Source: Arthrobacter sp. V1I9 | GTDB taxonomy: Bacteria; Actinomycetota; Actinomycetes; Actinomycetales; Micrococcaceae | Reading direction: 5' to 3' | Assembly: GCF_030817075.1 (NCBI RefSeq) | Contig: NZ_JAUSYU010000001.1 | Span: 1,488,001-1,552,000, forward strand | DNA: 64,000 bases | Shown here: positions 39,209 through 46,942 of the stretch, piece by piece | Numbering within the stretch: the stretch's first letter is position 1 | Layout: each line of letters starts with the position of its first letter | The notes under the pieces: generated by a model | What the model was told of the DNA's origin: nothing | Seen by the model: only the letters and a program-made list of their open reading frames with translations | Databases searched by the model: none | Made by a program: the position numbers and the translations under genes

Positions 39209-39790
39209 CTAGAGCAGCCCTAACTCCTTGAGTTCCTTCTCATCCCAATCAACCGGCTCGTAGTTGATGTATGACCGGATGGCTCCACGAGTTAGACGTA
39301 TCCATGCGGCTACACATTCCTCAGCCTGCTCGATGGATGGTTTCCCGGTCTTTGCCGACCAGAGAAAAGGCGTCTTGATCTCCAGCATCTTGCCGATGCT
39401 CCTAAGCGTCGCTTGGGTGTGCCTGAAGACCTCGGGGGCGATGAGACCAATCTCTTCCGCCTTGTCTCGGAGTTCCTGCATTCGAGGCTGGTAAGCGTGA
39501 AACTCCTCGTCCGTGATCTGGGTTCCCCATGCCATGTCCTGATAGAGGCTTTCGGCAACAGACAGGAACCGGCCAAAGAGGTCAATCTTGTGGTCGAGAT
39601 TGCGGTCGCGGCGCTTGGCGTCGTTCTCTAGCTTCCAGCGGGCTTCTTCAGCCAGGGCTTTCTTGTTTTCGCGGCGAGCAGTGAAGACCGCAGCTACTAT
39701 TTGCGCTGCTACGGCTCCCGTTGCGCCAAGGCCGGCTCCGCCTAGTGCCAGAAGTATCGCTTCTTGAGTTATCTCACCAGCCAATTTCAA
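39209..39790 (-). CDS. Unknown membrane-anchored helical protein
   Basis: 193 residues. One N-terminal membrane segment (AILLALGGAGLGATGAVAAQIVAAV), then a charged Lys/Glu coil of ~40 residues and a helical soluble domain. No motif recognised. Paired with the next anchored protein upstream (39799-40347). Confidence 0.72.
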   Translation of the reverse strand: MKLAGEITQEAILLALGGAGLGATGAVAAQIVAAVFTARRENKKALAEEARWKLENDAKRRDRNLDHKIDLFGRFLSVAESLYQDMAWGTQITDEEFHAYQPRMQELRDKAEEIGLIAPEVFRHTQATLRSIGKMLEIKTPFLWSAKTGKPSIEQAEECVAAWIRLTRGAIRSYINYEPVDWDEKELKELGLL

Positions 39791-39798
39791 GTCCCAAT

Positions 39799-40347
39799 CT
39801 AGAAAACCTGCAGGGAGTGGTCGGCATATTTGTAGGGCTTCTCCAGGTCGTAATGGCGGAAGACATCCTCGTCTCTCTTCTCCAGCTTGCCCCAGTTGTT
39901 TCTAAACCACGTGAGCCCTTGAGCGTCCCGGAACGTCAGGTCGCTGGAGACCAAGTAGTGGGACAAAGCCATGTTTGGAAGCGGCACGGGTATCGACGCA
40001 GTTTGGCCAGGCGGTACGAGGCGAATCATCTCGCCTACCTCGTCTACCAAAAGGGGAGTTCCGTCGGACTGGAAGCGGCCATTGACGAGGACTACGAACA
40101 CGTCATAGATGACGCTCTCAGAGGCATTACGGACCATGACACTGCTGCTGTTTTGGTCGAACCAGCTGGAAACCTTTGACGCCTGAGCGGCGAGTTCCGT
40201 CTTCTTCCGCTGGTGCTCGTCTTCCGCGATCTTTTCGCTTAGTTCGCGATCTTTCTTCCGCTCCCTCAAGAGACCCGCAAGCCCGAGGAACAGAGCCAGA
40301 GCTGTTGCCCCTCCTGATACCCAGTCGGCCCAGCTTCCGATTTCCAC
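39799..40347 (-). CDS. Membrane-anchored protein with coil and beta domain
   Basis: About 182 residues from GTG 40347, preceded by GGGGGA; an ATG at 40380 is an alternative. One membrane segment near residues 7-25, a Lys/Glu/Arg coil, then a beta-rich domain (SVMVRNASESVIYDVFVVLV, LVPPGQTASIPVPLP). The same order and the V(R)N...YDV...PGQ pattern is seen in the protein at 34601-35356. Function unknown. Confidence 0.7.
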   Translation of the reverse strand: MEIGSWADWVSGGATALALFLGLAGLLRERKKDRELSEKIAEDEHQRKKTELAAQASKVSSWFDQNSSSVMVRNASESVIYDVFVVLVNGRFQSDGTPLLVDEVGEMIRLVPPGQTASIPVPLPNMALSHYLVSSDLTFRDAQGLTWFRNNWGKLEKRDEDVFRHYDLEKPYKYADHSLQVF

Positions 40348-40409
40348 ACGTCCCCCGCACTCTCGGTTCCTGTTGAACATGCTAACGGCCGCTAGGACAT
40401 TGGTTTGAC

Positions 40410-40652
40410 CTACTCGGCGCTGCGCATCTCCATCTCACCTAGAAGGTGGTTCAGGATGCTTCGGACATCCTTGCGCTGCATGTCGGTTAGGTCGGTTTGC
40501 TCCAGTGCGAGGTAGTGCTCCGTCTTAGCCACGAGGTCTACCGGCCCCAGGTCAGCGTAGCCGTCTAGCTTCCGAGCTTCGAGCCGTAGCTCGAGAGACA
40601 GGGATGGGCCTTCTTCTTGCTTCTTAGTATTGAAATTGATCAGTTCGCCCAT
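40410..40652 (-). CDS. Unknown small protein
   Basis: 80 residues, acidic, helical after residue 18 (LSLELRLEARKLDGY). Its start lies within the preceding gene's end, as expected for coupled translation. It shares the pattern of a helix followed by ALEQTDLTDMQRKDV with the upstream LEQQPLLDEQRQMV, so the two may be distant paralogues. Confidence 0.65.
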   Translation of the reverse strand: MGELINFNTKKQEEGPSLSLELRLEARKLDGYADLGPVDLVAKTEHYLALEQTDLTDMQRKDVRSILNHLLGEMEMRSAE

Positions 40653-40953
40653 AGGCCTCCATTTCTTGGTTACTTACTTGTGCCTCCTGCTCCAGTTGAG
40701 CTCGGAAGCTGGGACTTATTTTGTGTTCGATGCGGTCCAGTAGCGCGAGGCTGATGAAGTCCACCATCTGGCGCTGCTCGTCTAAGAGTGGCTGTTGTTC
40801 CAGTCTGTGGATCTCGTCGTAGCGGTGGACGAGCTGTATCTCGTCTAGCTCGATGTAGCTGTCCATGGCTCCTAGTTCACGCTTTAGAGCGGCTTCGCGG
40901 CTCCTAGCGAGTCTGAACTCATCGCGAACTGATATGAAGTGCTCACTCATCAC
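40624..40953 (-). CDS. Unknown helical protein
   Basis: 109 residues, mostly long amphipathic helices (coiled-coil-like), overlapping both neighbours by short stretches. Part of the 40410-41700 leftward operon. No domain recognised. Confidence 0.65.
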   Translation of the reverse strand: MMSEHFISVRDEFRLARSREAALKRELGAMDSYIELDEIQLVHRYDEIHRLEQQPLLDEQRQMVDFISLALLDRIEHKISPSFRAQLEQEAQVSNQEMEAYGRTDQFQY

Positions 40954-41263
40954 CGTCCCTCGTGAGAATGCCCTGCTTGAATAGCTCGATGGCTAGCTTC
41001 GCCACTGCGTCTTCAGGTGTAACCTCCAAGACTTCTGATATGCGATCCTTGCCATTGATTGTGTAAAGGGCGTGGTACGCGTCCCTTGTCTTTGTTAATT
41101 GAACGTATCCAGTCGCGTTTAGCGATGGCAGCTTCCTCAGTAAGTAGCCAAGGTAGTAGGGCGGTGGGGACGTCGCATAGTGGATTCCATTGCAACGCTC
41201 GCTTGGACACCAATTACTGAGCGCATACAAGTCTTCCGATAGTTCTGGTGAAGCTACGTTCAT
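40943..41263 (-). CDS. Unknown small protein
   Basis: 106 residues. N-terminal CPSERCN may bind metal; the rest alternates strands and helices (SLNATGYVQLTKTRDAYHAL). Start overlaps the YopX-family stop (ATGA). No function. Confidence 0.65.
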   Translation of the reverse strand: MNVASPELSEDLYALSNWCPSERCNGIHYATSPPPYYLGYLLRKLPSLNATGYVQLTKTRDAYHALYTINGKDRISEVLEVTPEDAVAKLAIELFKQGILTRDGDE

Positions 41264-41700
41264 GATGCTGCCTCTAGCAGCTCAGGGTTCTCATAGATGT
41301 TGCCAATTACTTTGATTTCCCAGGTGTCCCACCAAGTTTCGTCGGGTTCGTAGCCGTTCAAAGACTTTGGGTACCAACCTGATAGATGCTCTGACCACTC
41401 CACGACGAAGGCACCGAACTTCTCACGACTGACTTTCTCTGTGTAGTCGCTAGCCAGGTCGATAAGAGTGATGATGTCGCCGTCATAGACGTCAACGCCA
41501 TTCTCGTCCTTGCGGCCGGTGTATTCCATGAGCGCTACCCGCGAGCTGTCCAGAGTCTCCATGTGCACGCTTACTTGCATCCCCTTGGCTACTTCCGGCC
41601 AAACTACGAGCACGGAGTCATGTGAACGGACGAACCAGGCATCAGCACCAAGCCACTCCGACTTGCTCTTGTCCCAAGCTCTAAACTTGATCTCTCTCAT
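41260..41700 (-). CDS. YopX-family protein
   Basis: 146 residues. IKFRAWDKSKSEW at the start, MEYTGRKDENGVDVYDGDII in the middle and VIGNIYENPELL at the end are the YopX family pattern, common in phages and integrative elements; function unknown. AGGAG nine bases before ATG 41700. A second, more divergent relative lies at 54284-54748. Confidence 0.9.
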   Translation of the reverse strand: MREIKFRAWDKSKSEWLGADAWFVRSHDSVLVVWPEVAKGMQVSVHMETLDSSRVALMEYTGRKDENGVDVYDGDIITLIDLASDYTEKVSREKFGAFVVEWSEHLSGWYPKSLNGYEPDETWWDTWEIKVIGNIYENPELLEAAS

Positions 41701-42073
41701 TCATGCGTTCTCCTATTTAGTTATTGATGGGCCGTAACCCAAGCCCAGCACCGGTTTGTAAGAACCTGATTATTTGTCCGCTTCTGCGCAAATCAGAATC
41801 GGTTGGTGCTGGGCTTGAACGGCGGCTGTGGAAAAGTCCTTTTGCCTTGCAAAGCTTGCGCGGTTGACAACATCGAACTTTGATTGCTCTTATAAGCCTC
41901 GTATGCCATGGAGACATCCGTCTGTCGAGTGGCGAGCTGCGTCAAAAAATGTTGTGGCATAGTTTTTCGTTCTCTGACCTCTGTTAGCGGGTCTGAAAAA
42001 TGCGACGTACAAGCTAGGTTGTACGATGTGCGGTCTTTACGCGACGCGCGCACTTTGCTTAAGTAGCTACACA
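41701..42073. other. 373-base divergent intergenic region with long hairpin and operator-like palindrome
   Basis: AAGCCCAGCACC (41741-41752) pairs with GGTGCTGGGCTT (41805-41816), with further pairing inside, giving a 76-base hairpin. CGTACAA-N6-TTGTACG at 42006-42025 is a palindrome about 50 bases before the rightward HTH/zinc-ribbon gene and may be its operator. A leftward frame of 55 codons from 41960 has no ribosome-binding site and is not called. Confidence 0.6.
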
Positions 42074-42415
42074 ATGTACGACGAAGACGAACGAATCATT
42101 GAGCTGGCTAGCCAGGTGCCTCGCAAGGCAGCTTGGATGATAAAAGAAGAACTTGGTTCTTCACGTTCGGTTCGTCGTATCCAGGAGATCATCAACGCTC
42201 GTCTAGGTCGTCGACCTACAAAGGCGTCGATAGAACGAGGTGACTTCCTCCGCGATGGTGTAGCCGCTTACATGGTGAGCCAGGGGCTCGACGAGCACTA
42301 CTGCTCAAACTGCCTGAAGCGGTCTCTATATAAATGTGCGATTCACAAGCTCGGTCCCGACATAGACTCATGGGTCTTCGTGTGCCGGCACTGTGCTGTG
42401 CCTGGGGATCGTTAG
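42074..42415 (+). CDS. HTH protein with zinc ribbon
   Basis: 113 residues from ATG 42074. N-terminal helices (IIELASQVPRKAAWMIKEEL, SVRRIQEIINARLGRRPTKA) look like a helix-turn-helix; C-terminal HYCSNCLKRS, CAIH and FVCRHC form a likely zinc ribbon. The only rightward gene in the 36-45 kb block, divergent from YopX, so it could regulate that operon. No clear ribosome-binding site. Confidence 0.65.
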   Translation: MYDEDERIIELASQVPRKAAWMIKEELGSSRSVRRIQEIINARLGRRPTKASIERGDFLRDGVAAYMVSQGLDEHYCSNCLKRSLYKCAIHKLGPDIDSWVFVCRHCAVPGDR

Positions 42416-42642
42416 GCCGCTGATACTTCCTTGGCGTGCTTGTTGATTATCGCGTTGAGCTGGGCGACGTCGAGTGCCGTCAGTGACTTCTTGCCCTTTT
42501 GAGGGACTTTGACACCTGCTTTACGCAGCACGCCCATGCGTGCCAACAGCGCCGCTTTTGTGATGTTTAGGTTCTTAGCCGCGTCCTCGAGAGTCTCGCT
42601 CTTGAGGTAGGTGATCAGGGTGTCCCTGTAGTCAACAGCCAT
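42412..42642 (-). CDS. Small HTH-like protein
   Basis: 76 residues. TLEDAAKNLNITKAALLARMGVLRKAG reads as a helix-turn-helix of the MerR/sigma-like size. Ends in a four-base overlap with the convergent gene; starts overlapping the KGG protein stop (TGATG). Confidence 0.65.
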   Translation of the reverse strand: MAVDYRDTLITYLKSETLEDAAKNLNITKAALLARMGVLRKAGVKVPQKGKKSLTALDVAQLNAIINKHAKEVSAA

Positions 42643-42863
42643 CAGAGGTTGCCCTCCTGATTAGTGAACTTCTTTCGACGCTTACTTATGCGCCCACCCT
42701 TCGCCCCGGCTAACCTGGCCCTAGCCCGTCCTTCTTCGCCGTCACCAAATCCGCCGCCCGTGCCCCGACTGCCTCCTATGCGGCCGATGTCGCGGAAGTG
42801 GTTGGGATTCTTAGCAAGGATCGTTGCGACTGCCTTCTTCGATCCTGCGGACGTTCCCGACAT
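42642..42863 (-). CDS. KGG-motif small protein
   Basis: 73 residues from ATG 42863, which shares its A with the upstream TAA (TAATG). Gly-rich repeats IGRIGGSRGTGGGF and AGAKGGRISKRRKK match the small basic KGG-type proteins common in plasmids and phages, whose role is unknown. Longer starts would overlap the preceding gene heavily. Confidence 0.72.
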   Translation of the reverse strand: MSGTSAGSKKAVATILAKNPNHFRDIGRIGGSRGTGGGFGDGEEGRARARLAGAKGGRISKRRKKFTNQEGNL

Positions 42864-43303
42864 TAGCGTGGGCTCCAGAAGCGGCGCTTCGGCGCTGGCT
42901 CCTTCACGAGTATCTGAGGAGACGCAGGACGGCATGTTTGATGGTCCTTGCGCCAATCTTCGAGCTTCTTTACGCGCCTTTCCAGACCAACGAAGTGATT
43001 GAACTGTGCTCGGGCGATCGTCACCATTTCTTCTTCGTCGTCACCATTCTGCTCGATAGCAGTCGCGACACTTGGAACATTGATCAACTTCTTGGCCTTC
43101 TCAACTCTTTTCCGGTTAGCCTCTGCCTTATTCCGCAGCCACTGAGGCCAGGTGCCGGCCCTTCGTACTGCGTTTACAGTTTCGCGGCTTACATAGTGCT
43201 TTCGACCGATCTCTTCGGCGTTGTACGTGTCAGCTGCCACAGCAGCCTTTACATCGCGGTTGATCGAGTAGAACTTGATCTTGGTGATCTTTGCGCCTGG
43301 CAT
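42863..43303 (-). CDS. HTH protein, tandem paralogue 1
   Basis: 146 residues. KAAVAADTYNAEEIGRKHYVSRETVNAVRRAGTWPQWL is a helix-turn-helix of the kind that ends in an aromatic clamp; a helical coil follows, with a Pro/Lys tail. The protein encoded just upstream (43304-43735) has the same plan, so the two look duplicated. Confidence 0.68.
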   Translation of the reverse strand: MPGAKITKIKFYSINRDVKAAVAADTYNAEEIGRKHYVSRETVNAVRRAGTWPQWLRNKAEANRKRVEKAKKLINVPSVATAIEQNGDDEEEMVTIARAQFNHFVGLERRVKKLEDWRKDHQTCRPASPQILVKEPAPKRRFWSPR

Positions 43304-43735
43304 CTAGTTAGCCCTCCGGAACTTGGCAAGGATTCTCAGGCTGCGTCGGGCATGTTTGATGCTTCGTTCTAGATCAGCACGTTGATAGCTGGCAATGGTT
43401 GCCGCCTGCGTAGCGTTGAGCTTCTCGAAGCGAGCTGCACGCTCCTTGTATGTATCGCGTTCGCCTTTCACCGTCTCAAGCTGCGTCTGCATATCTAGAT
43501 ACGCCTGTGCTTGTTCCTTAGTGAGGTTGGTGTCGAGTAGCCCATCGGCTTTGCGATGGTTGTATCGCTCACAGTTTGCTGACTGGTAAGCGGTCCATGA
43601 TCGAGCGTTCTTGATTCGTCGAACGACTGATTCACCGCGGCCGTGTAGCTCTTGAACTTCTTTGGCTGAGAGCCCGTTCTTGAAGCTGGCTTTGATCGCC
43701 AGGAAGTCCTGACGAGTGATTCTTGTGCGTGCCAT
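43304..43735 (-). CDS. HTH and coiled-coil protein, tandem paralogue 2
   Basis: 143 residues. FKNGLSAKEVQELHGRGESVVRRIKNARSWTAYQ forms the helix-turn-helix; residues ~70-125 form a coiled coil (LDMQTQLETVKGERDTYKE), then a basic tail. ATG 43735 follows the upstream TAA directly. Probably a DNA-binding protein; target unknown. Confidence 0.7.
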   Translation of the reverse strand: MARTRITRQDFLAIKASFKNGLSAKEVQELHGRGESVVRRIKNARSWTAYQSANCERYNHRKADGLLDTNLTKEQAQAYLDMQTQLETVKGERDTYKERAARFEKLNATQAATIASYQRADLERSIKHARRSLRILAKFRRAN

Positions 43736-43966
43736 TTACTTGGTGTTCCTTGGTGGCAATTCCACCATTATGTTTGTTCCATGCACCTCCTTGTACTTAG
43801 CGAGCTCTAAGAGCTCATAGGGGATGCAGACGTTGTGCTTGATGATTAGGTTCCGCTCCTCTGGTGTGAGGTCTGCAGTGAAGCAAAAGTCCACCACTGC
43901 TTCTCTAATGCCCACTGGGAGCTGATTCGCAAGAGCGCGAATAGCGGGCGGGTGCAGGCGGCTCAC
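43736..43966 (-). CDS. Unknown small protein, same frame as ERF gene
   Basis: 76 residues from GTG 43966. Helical; LTPEERNLIIKHNVCIPYELLELAKYKEVHG. The frame is identical to that of the ERF gene upstream and open from its TGA (44015-44017); the 16 codons before the GTG also look coding (PDTREHAIDIVVDRV), so the true start is uncertain and TGA read-through is conceivable. Confidence 0.55.
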   Translation of the reverse strand: MSRLHPPAIRALANQLPVGIREAVVDFCFTADLTPEERNLIIKHNVCIPYELLELAKYKEVHGTNIMVELPPRNTK

Positions 43967-44014
43967 GCGATCGACGACTATGTCGATGGCGTGCTCTCTG
44001 GTATCGGGGGCGGA

Positions 44015-44929
44015 TCATGAGGGCTTTCCCTGCCCTACCGGGATCTTGTTGTTCGGATACCACTCAGTTGGTAGCTGTCGGATGCCGGCATCAACGTTGT
44101 TGAGCGCAGTGTTCAGTAGTGCTTTGTCTTTGGCGTCGCAGTTCCTTAGGAACGGCTTACCTGTGACAGAGAAAATGAACTTGTTGACGAATCCCTTGTT
44201 GGCTAGTCCCAGTGCATCTAGGCGCCCCTCCAGGCTCTTACTGTCTGGATCTTGGTTAATGTCGTCATCAGTGACAACAGATATGTGTTCGCCTGGTTGG
44301 CCTTGTTCGATCTCCAGTGCCCGGTCTGCTGCTTCGATATCTGCGACGCGATGAGAGATCATCTTGTTGAGGTTCATGATGGTAAGCGTCGCGTGGTCCC
44401 TAGTTTTCACCTTCCAGATCTCAGCCGCTATTCGATCAGTCGGATATTTCATGGCCATGCAGAGTGACTTGATCTGCTCAAGCTGCTCGTCTGTCGGCTT
44501 CAGGAATACTCCGCTGGCTCTATTGCCGTCATCGTCATCATTCTTAGATGTGAGACCTATATGAGCCATAAGGGCATACCTACGGGTGTAGGTGATCGCT
44601 GAAGCGTGACTTTGAGGATCAATCTTTGCTAGGGCCAGTTTCGTCACGTCCTGGAAGCTTGTGCCGTCCTGGCAGAAGAGGATCGTTCTAATCGCTGCCA
44701 GACCATCGAGGGTCGTCAGCGGCTGAATGACACCAATCTTGTGCTTGGCCAGGAGCTTGTAGGCAGCTGTCACCACTTCATCCAAAGGTGTAAAGCTGCT
44801 ACCGTACTCGTCGTTTTCCGCAGATCGGACTAGCGGTTCTAACTCCTTCTGGATAGCAATAAGTGCCTTAGCAATCTTTGGAGGTATCACCGAAGGCTGC
44901 ATGCCCTGTTCTTCTACACCGGGGTCCAT
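44015..44929 (-). CDS. ERF-family single-strand annealing protein
   Basis: 304 residues. The N-terminal half carries the ERF pattern: PPKIAKALIAIQKELEPLVRSAENDEYGSSFTPLDEV, then HKIGVIQPL and ASAITYTRRYALMAHIGL with the conserved Tyr/Arg/Tyr and Asp-rich stretch. ERF proteins anneal single strands in phage and plasmid recombination. AGGAG six bases before ATG 44929. C-terminal half unassigned. Confidence 0.88.
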   Translation of the reverse strand: MDPGVEEQGMQPSVIPPKIAKALIAIQKELEPLVRSAENDEYGSSFTPLDEVVTAAYKLLAKHKIGVIQPLTTLDGLAAIRTILFCQDGTSFQDVTKLALAKIDPQSHASAITYTRRYALMAHIGLTSKNDDDDGNRASGVFLKPTDEQLEQIKSLCMAMKYPTDRIAAEIWKVKTRDHATLTIMNLNKMISHRVADIEAADRALEIEQGQPGEHISVVTDDDINQDPDSKSLEGRLDALGLANKGFVNKFIFSVTGKPFLRNCDAKDKALLNTALNNVDAGIRQLPTEWYPNNKIPVGQGKPS

Positions 44930-45075
44930 GTGGGCTCCTGGGCGAAGTCTCGCCGTTTAGCAACATATGGCCGGCTCTGCACTGCCGCACGACGTGCACG
45001 GATAGCCGAAAGCGCCTTAGCGTGCGGATTGACTTGCTTTTGTCGCCTTAATTCCGTCGAGGTATCGTTTGCCAC
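44914..45075 (-). CDS. Small basic protein, unknown
   Basis: 53 residues from GTG 45075, with AGGA seven bases upstream. Overlaps the preceding gene by 59 bases in another frame and the ERF start by 16. Rich in Arg/Lys/Gln. Call rests on its ribosome-binding site and the dense packing here. Confidence 0.45.
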   Translation of the reverse strand: MANDTSTELRRQKQVNPHAKALSAIRARRAAVQSRPYVAKRRDFAQEPTWTPV

Positions 45076-45295
45076 GGCTTTTTCCTTTCTCGATCTCGTA
45101 GAAGATCTCTCTAAACTTGTCGTTATGCTGAACTGTGTTGACGAAAAGAACGGTGCCGTTAGCGGCATCTGGTAGGCCGTTCTCTTGGAGCCAGAACCTG
45201 TAGAGCTTTAGCGTCTCTTTGGTTCCTACTGGAACGGTTACCGATAGCGGCTCGCTACCGATCTTCTTTTGTGGTGGGTAGATGTGTTTATCCAT
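45017..45295 (-). CDS. Unknown small protein, first gene of the ERF operon
   Basis: 92 residues. AAAGGAG five bases before ATG 45295. Basic N-terminus, VTVPVGTKETLKLYRFWLQENG, then a Lys-rich end. Transcribed from the promoter at 45374-45401. No family recognised. Confidence 0.72.
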   Translation of the reverse strand: MDKHIYPPQKKIGSEPLSVTVPVGTKETLKLYRFWLQENGLPDAANGTVLFVNTVQHNDKFREIFYEIEKGKSRGKRYLDGIKATKASQSAR

Positions 45296-45373
45296 GCCAC
45301 TCCTTTCTATTAGGTTTGTATTCGCCGAGTTGTAAATCTGCGCGGTGTGGGTAGTGCCCGTTTGCTAATGCTC

Positions 45374-45405
45374 ATTATGAACGAAAGCCCCAAATGTTCA
45401 ATAGT
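45374..45405 (-). promoter_or_regulatory. Shared-motif promoter P1 (leftward, ERF operon)
   Basis: On the minus strand: ACTATTGAACATTTGGGG, with -35 TTGAAC (45401-45396), 16-base spacer and -10 CATAAT (45379-45374). The ACTATTGAA(C/T)ATT sequence is also found at 46311, 50328 and 56841. Confidence 0.75.
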
Positions 45406-45568
45406 CTTCGAGTTGTAGAAATAGCAACGCTAGCTGTGGAAAACACTGCTGATACTGCTATGTGTTTGGACATGTGCGTGGTGCGGGTCTGGACACATAC
45501 CAGATGGCTGTCCCACCAGCGGAAACACAGGGCTTTGGCGCGAGACTAACCTGTTCTATACTGCGACC

Positions 45569-46282
45569 ATGCGCCTAAGTCCTCGCGACGCCGATATTCT
45601 GCACTCACTTGACCGCTTTGGCCAGCTTTCGACTGGTCATATTTGGCAGCTACATTTCCCAGGTATAAAGAGCAAAACTTCATGGGACAACGTAGCTAAG
45701 AAACTAATGCGGGATAAGTTCATCGTCCGGATGGGGCGTCGCCAGGTGCAGGGAGATCACAAGGGCTCAGGGCCGGCTGTTTACCAGCTCGGAGCGGTTG
45801 GCTGGCAATACCTTGGCAAGCGTGGAAAGTTCCGCCCTCGTTTCACCGCTATATCTGAGCACCGATTACGAGTGGCCGATGTCTTCGCTCAACTGTGTGA
45901 GCGTGAGGACAGGGGAGAGGTGAAGATACGCGGCTACTACTGTGAGCCTGATACTCACATGCGCCTCGCTGGCGTCACCGTGCGCCCTGACTTTTTTGTA
46001 GAGCTGGAGCTGACAGATAAAAGTGAGCTCGTATCTCTTTGGATAGAGGTAGATCGCGACAATGAAAGCCGCATAGAGATTGAAAAGAAGCTGCGCGAGT
46101 ACGTCGCTGTATTCGATGGTGTGCAGCCTGGGGAGATTGAGACCGTTCCTAGCGTGCTATTCCTTGCCGAGACAGATATAGGGCTTCGGAACCTTCAGGG
46201 CTACATGCACGGTAAGCTAGGGGCTTATGAGCACATGTTTGAGCTGATGCATATAGAAGGATTTGCCGACAATGTTAAGTAG
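45569..46282 (+). CDS. Replication-relaxation family protein
   Basis: 237 residues. MRLSPRDADILHSLDRFGQLSTGHIWQL starts a winged-helix domain (to ~residue 85) typical of the replication-relaxation family; then EHRLRVADVFAQL and VRPDFFVELEL...WIEVDRD, a nuclease-like beta core. Relatives control plasmid replication or transfer in actinobacteria. The stop lies within a hairpin (46274-46300). Confidence 0.8.
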   Translation: MRLSPRDADILHSLDRFGQLSTGHIWQLHFPGIKSKTSWDNVAKKLMRDKFIVRMGRRQVQGDHKGSGPAVYQLGAVGWQYLGKRGKFRPRFTAISEHRLRVADVFAQLCEREDRGEVKIRGYYCEPDTHMRLAGVTVRPDFFVELELTDKSELVSLWIEVDRDNESRIEIEKKLREYVAVFDGVQPGEIETVPSVLFLAETDIGLRNLQGYMHGKLGAYEHMFELMHIEGFADNVK

Positions 46283-46300
46283 TAAAAACTACTACTTAAC
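46274..46300. repeat. Perfect 10-bp hairpin at the replication-relaxation gene's 3' end
   Basis: GTTAAGTAGT (46274-46283) pairs with ACTACTTAAC (46291-46300), seven-base loop, with the TAG stop in the left arm. No U-tract; a regulatory structure or an operator is possible. Confidence 0.65.
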
Positions 46301-46310
46301 AGGGGTGAAA

Positions 46311-46343
46311 ACTATTGAATATTCAACTAAAGGAGCGCATAAT
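46311..46343 (+). promoter_or_regulatory. Shared-motif promoter P2
   Basis: ACTATTGAATATTCAAC with -35 TTGAAT (46315-46320), 17-base spacer, -10 CATAAT (46338-46343). TTGAATATTCAA is a perfect 12-bp palindrome over the -35. Confidence 0.8.
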
Positions 46344-46380
46344 ATAGACAGTCACCAACAGATAAAAGGAGAGTATCTAT

Positions 46381-46686
46381 ATGACGCAAAACCAACTAGA
46401 AGAAAAAATTCTTGAGATAGCGCAATTGGCGCTCGATGAACCGTGGACGGATGCACAAGGGGCTGCGGCCGTGCTGGCGAAGGACATCATCGGGAGTTAT
46501 TACGATCCTACGACTCAGATCGCTGCGATTTGGTCGATCGAGGACATTCAGGGTCTTGCTCCCGAACTGAGTGATGATCAGGCAATGGACATACTGAAAG
46601 ACGCTAAGAACCACCATGACGCATCAGTAGGCATCAACTGGGACGTTCTGGAGTATTACGTTGATGTGGCCCGTAGACAAGCCTAG
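46381..46686 (+). CDS. Unknown plasmid-type protein
   Basis: 101 residues, AAAGGAG seven bases upstream, directly behind P2. Acidic; the end DILKDAKNHHDASVGINWDVLEYYVD resembles a module seen in small plasmid proteins, without assigned function. Its TAG overlaps the next gene's GTG. Confidence 0.75.
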   Translation: MTQNQLEEKILEIAQLALDEPWTDAQGAAAVLAKDIIGSYYDPTTQIAAIWSIEDIQGLAPELSDDQAMDILKDAKNHHDASVGINWDVLEYYVDVARRQA

Positions 46687-46898
46687 TGGCCTACCGCTAT
46701 CACACAGTAGACAGCCACAGTGGCGCGATAGTTCAAGAATCGAACTCGCTATCGTCTGAACAAACAAATCCTTCTTACGGACGCTCTCGGCCACGTTCAG
46801 AGGCCTACTACCGCCCAAGGCCGTGGCCTAAGACGCCAGAAGGCCGGTTAGTGATAGTCGGGGTAGGCTGCTTCATCTTTGGGATGGCCTTGGGCTAA
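46686..46898 (+). CDS. Small membrane protein, unknown
   Basis: 70 residues from GTG 46686 (stop/start overlap TAGTG). Polar Ser/Arg/Pro-rich N-terminus, then one C-terminal membrane segment (LVIVGVGCFIFGMALG). Function unknown. Confidence 0.65.
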   Translation: MAYRYHTVDSHSGAIVQESNSLSSEQTNPSYGRSRPRSEAYYRPRPWPKTPEGRLVIVGVGCFIFGMALG

Positions 46899-46942
46899 CC
46901 AAGGAAAAATTACTTATAACTTAATAACGGAGAAAATTGAAT

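Noticed and set aside
41793..41960. Possible leftward gene (55 codons from ATG 41960)
   Set aside because: No ribosome-binding site and overlaps the long hairpin; kept only as part of the intergenic description.
43908..44018. 36-codon leftward frame overlapping the ERF stop (ATGA)
   Set aside because: Arg/Ser/Pro-rich and out of frame with the more protein-like frame used for the 43736 gene.
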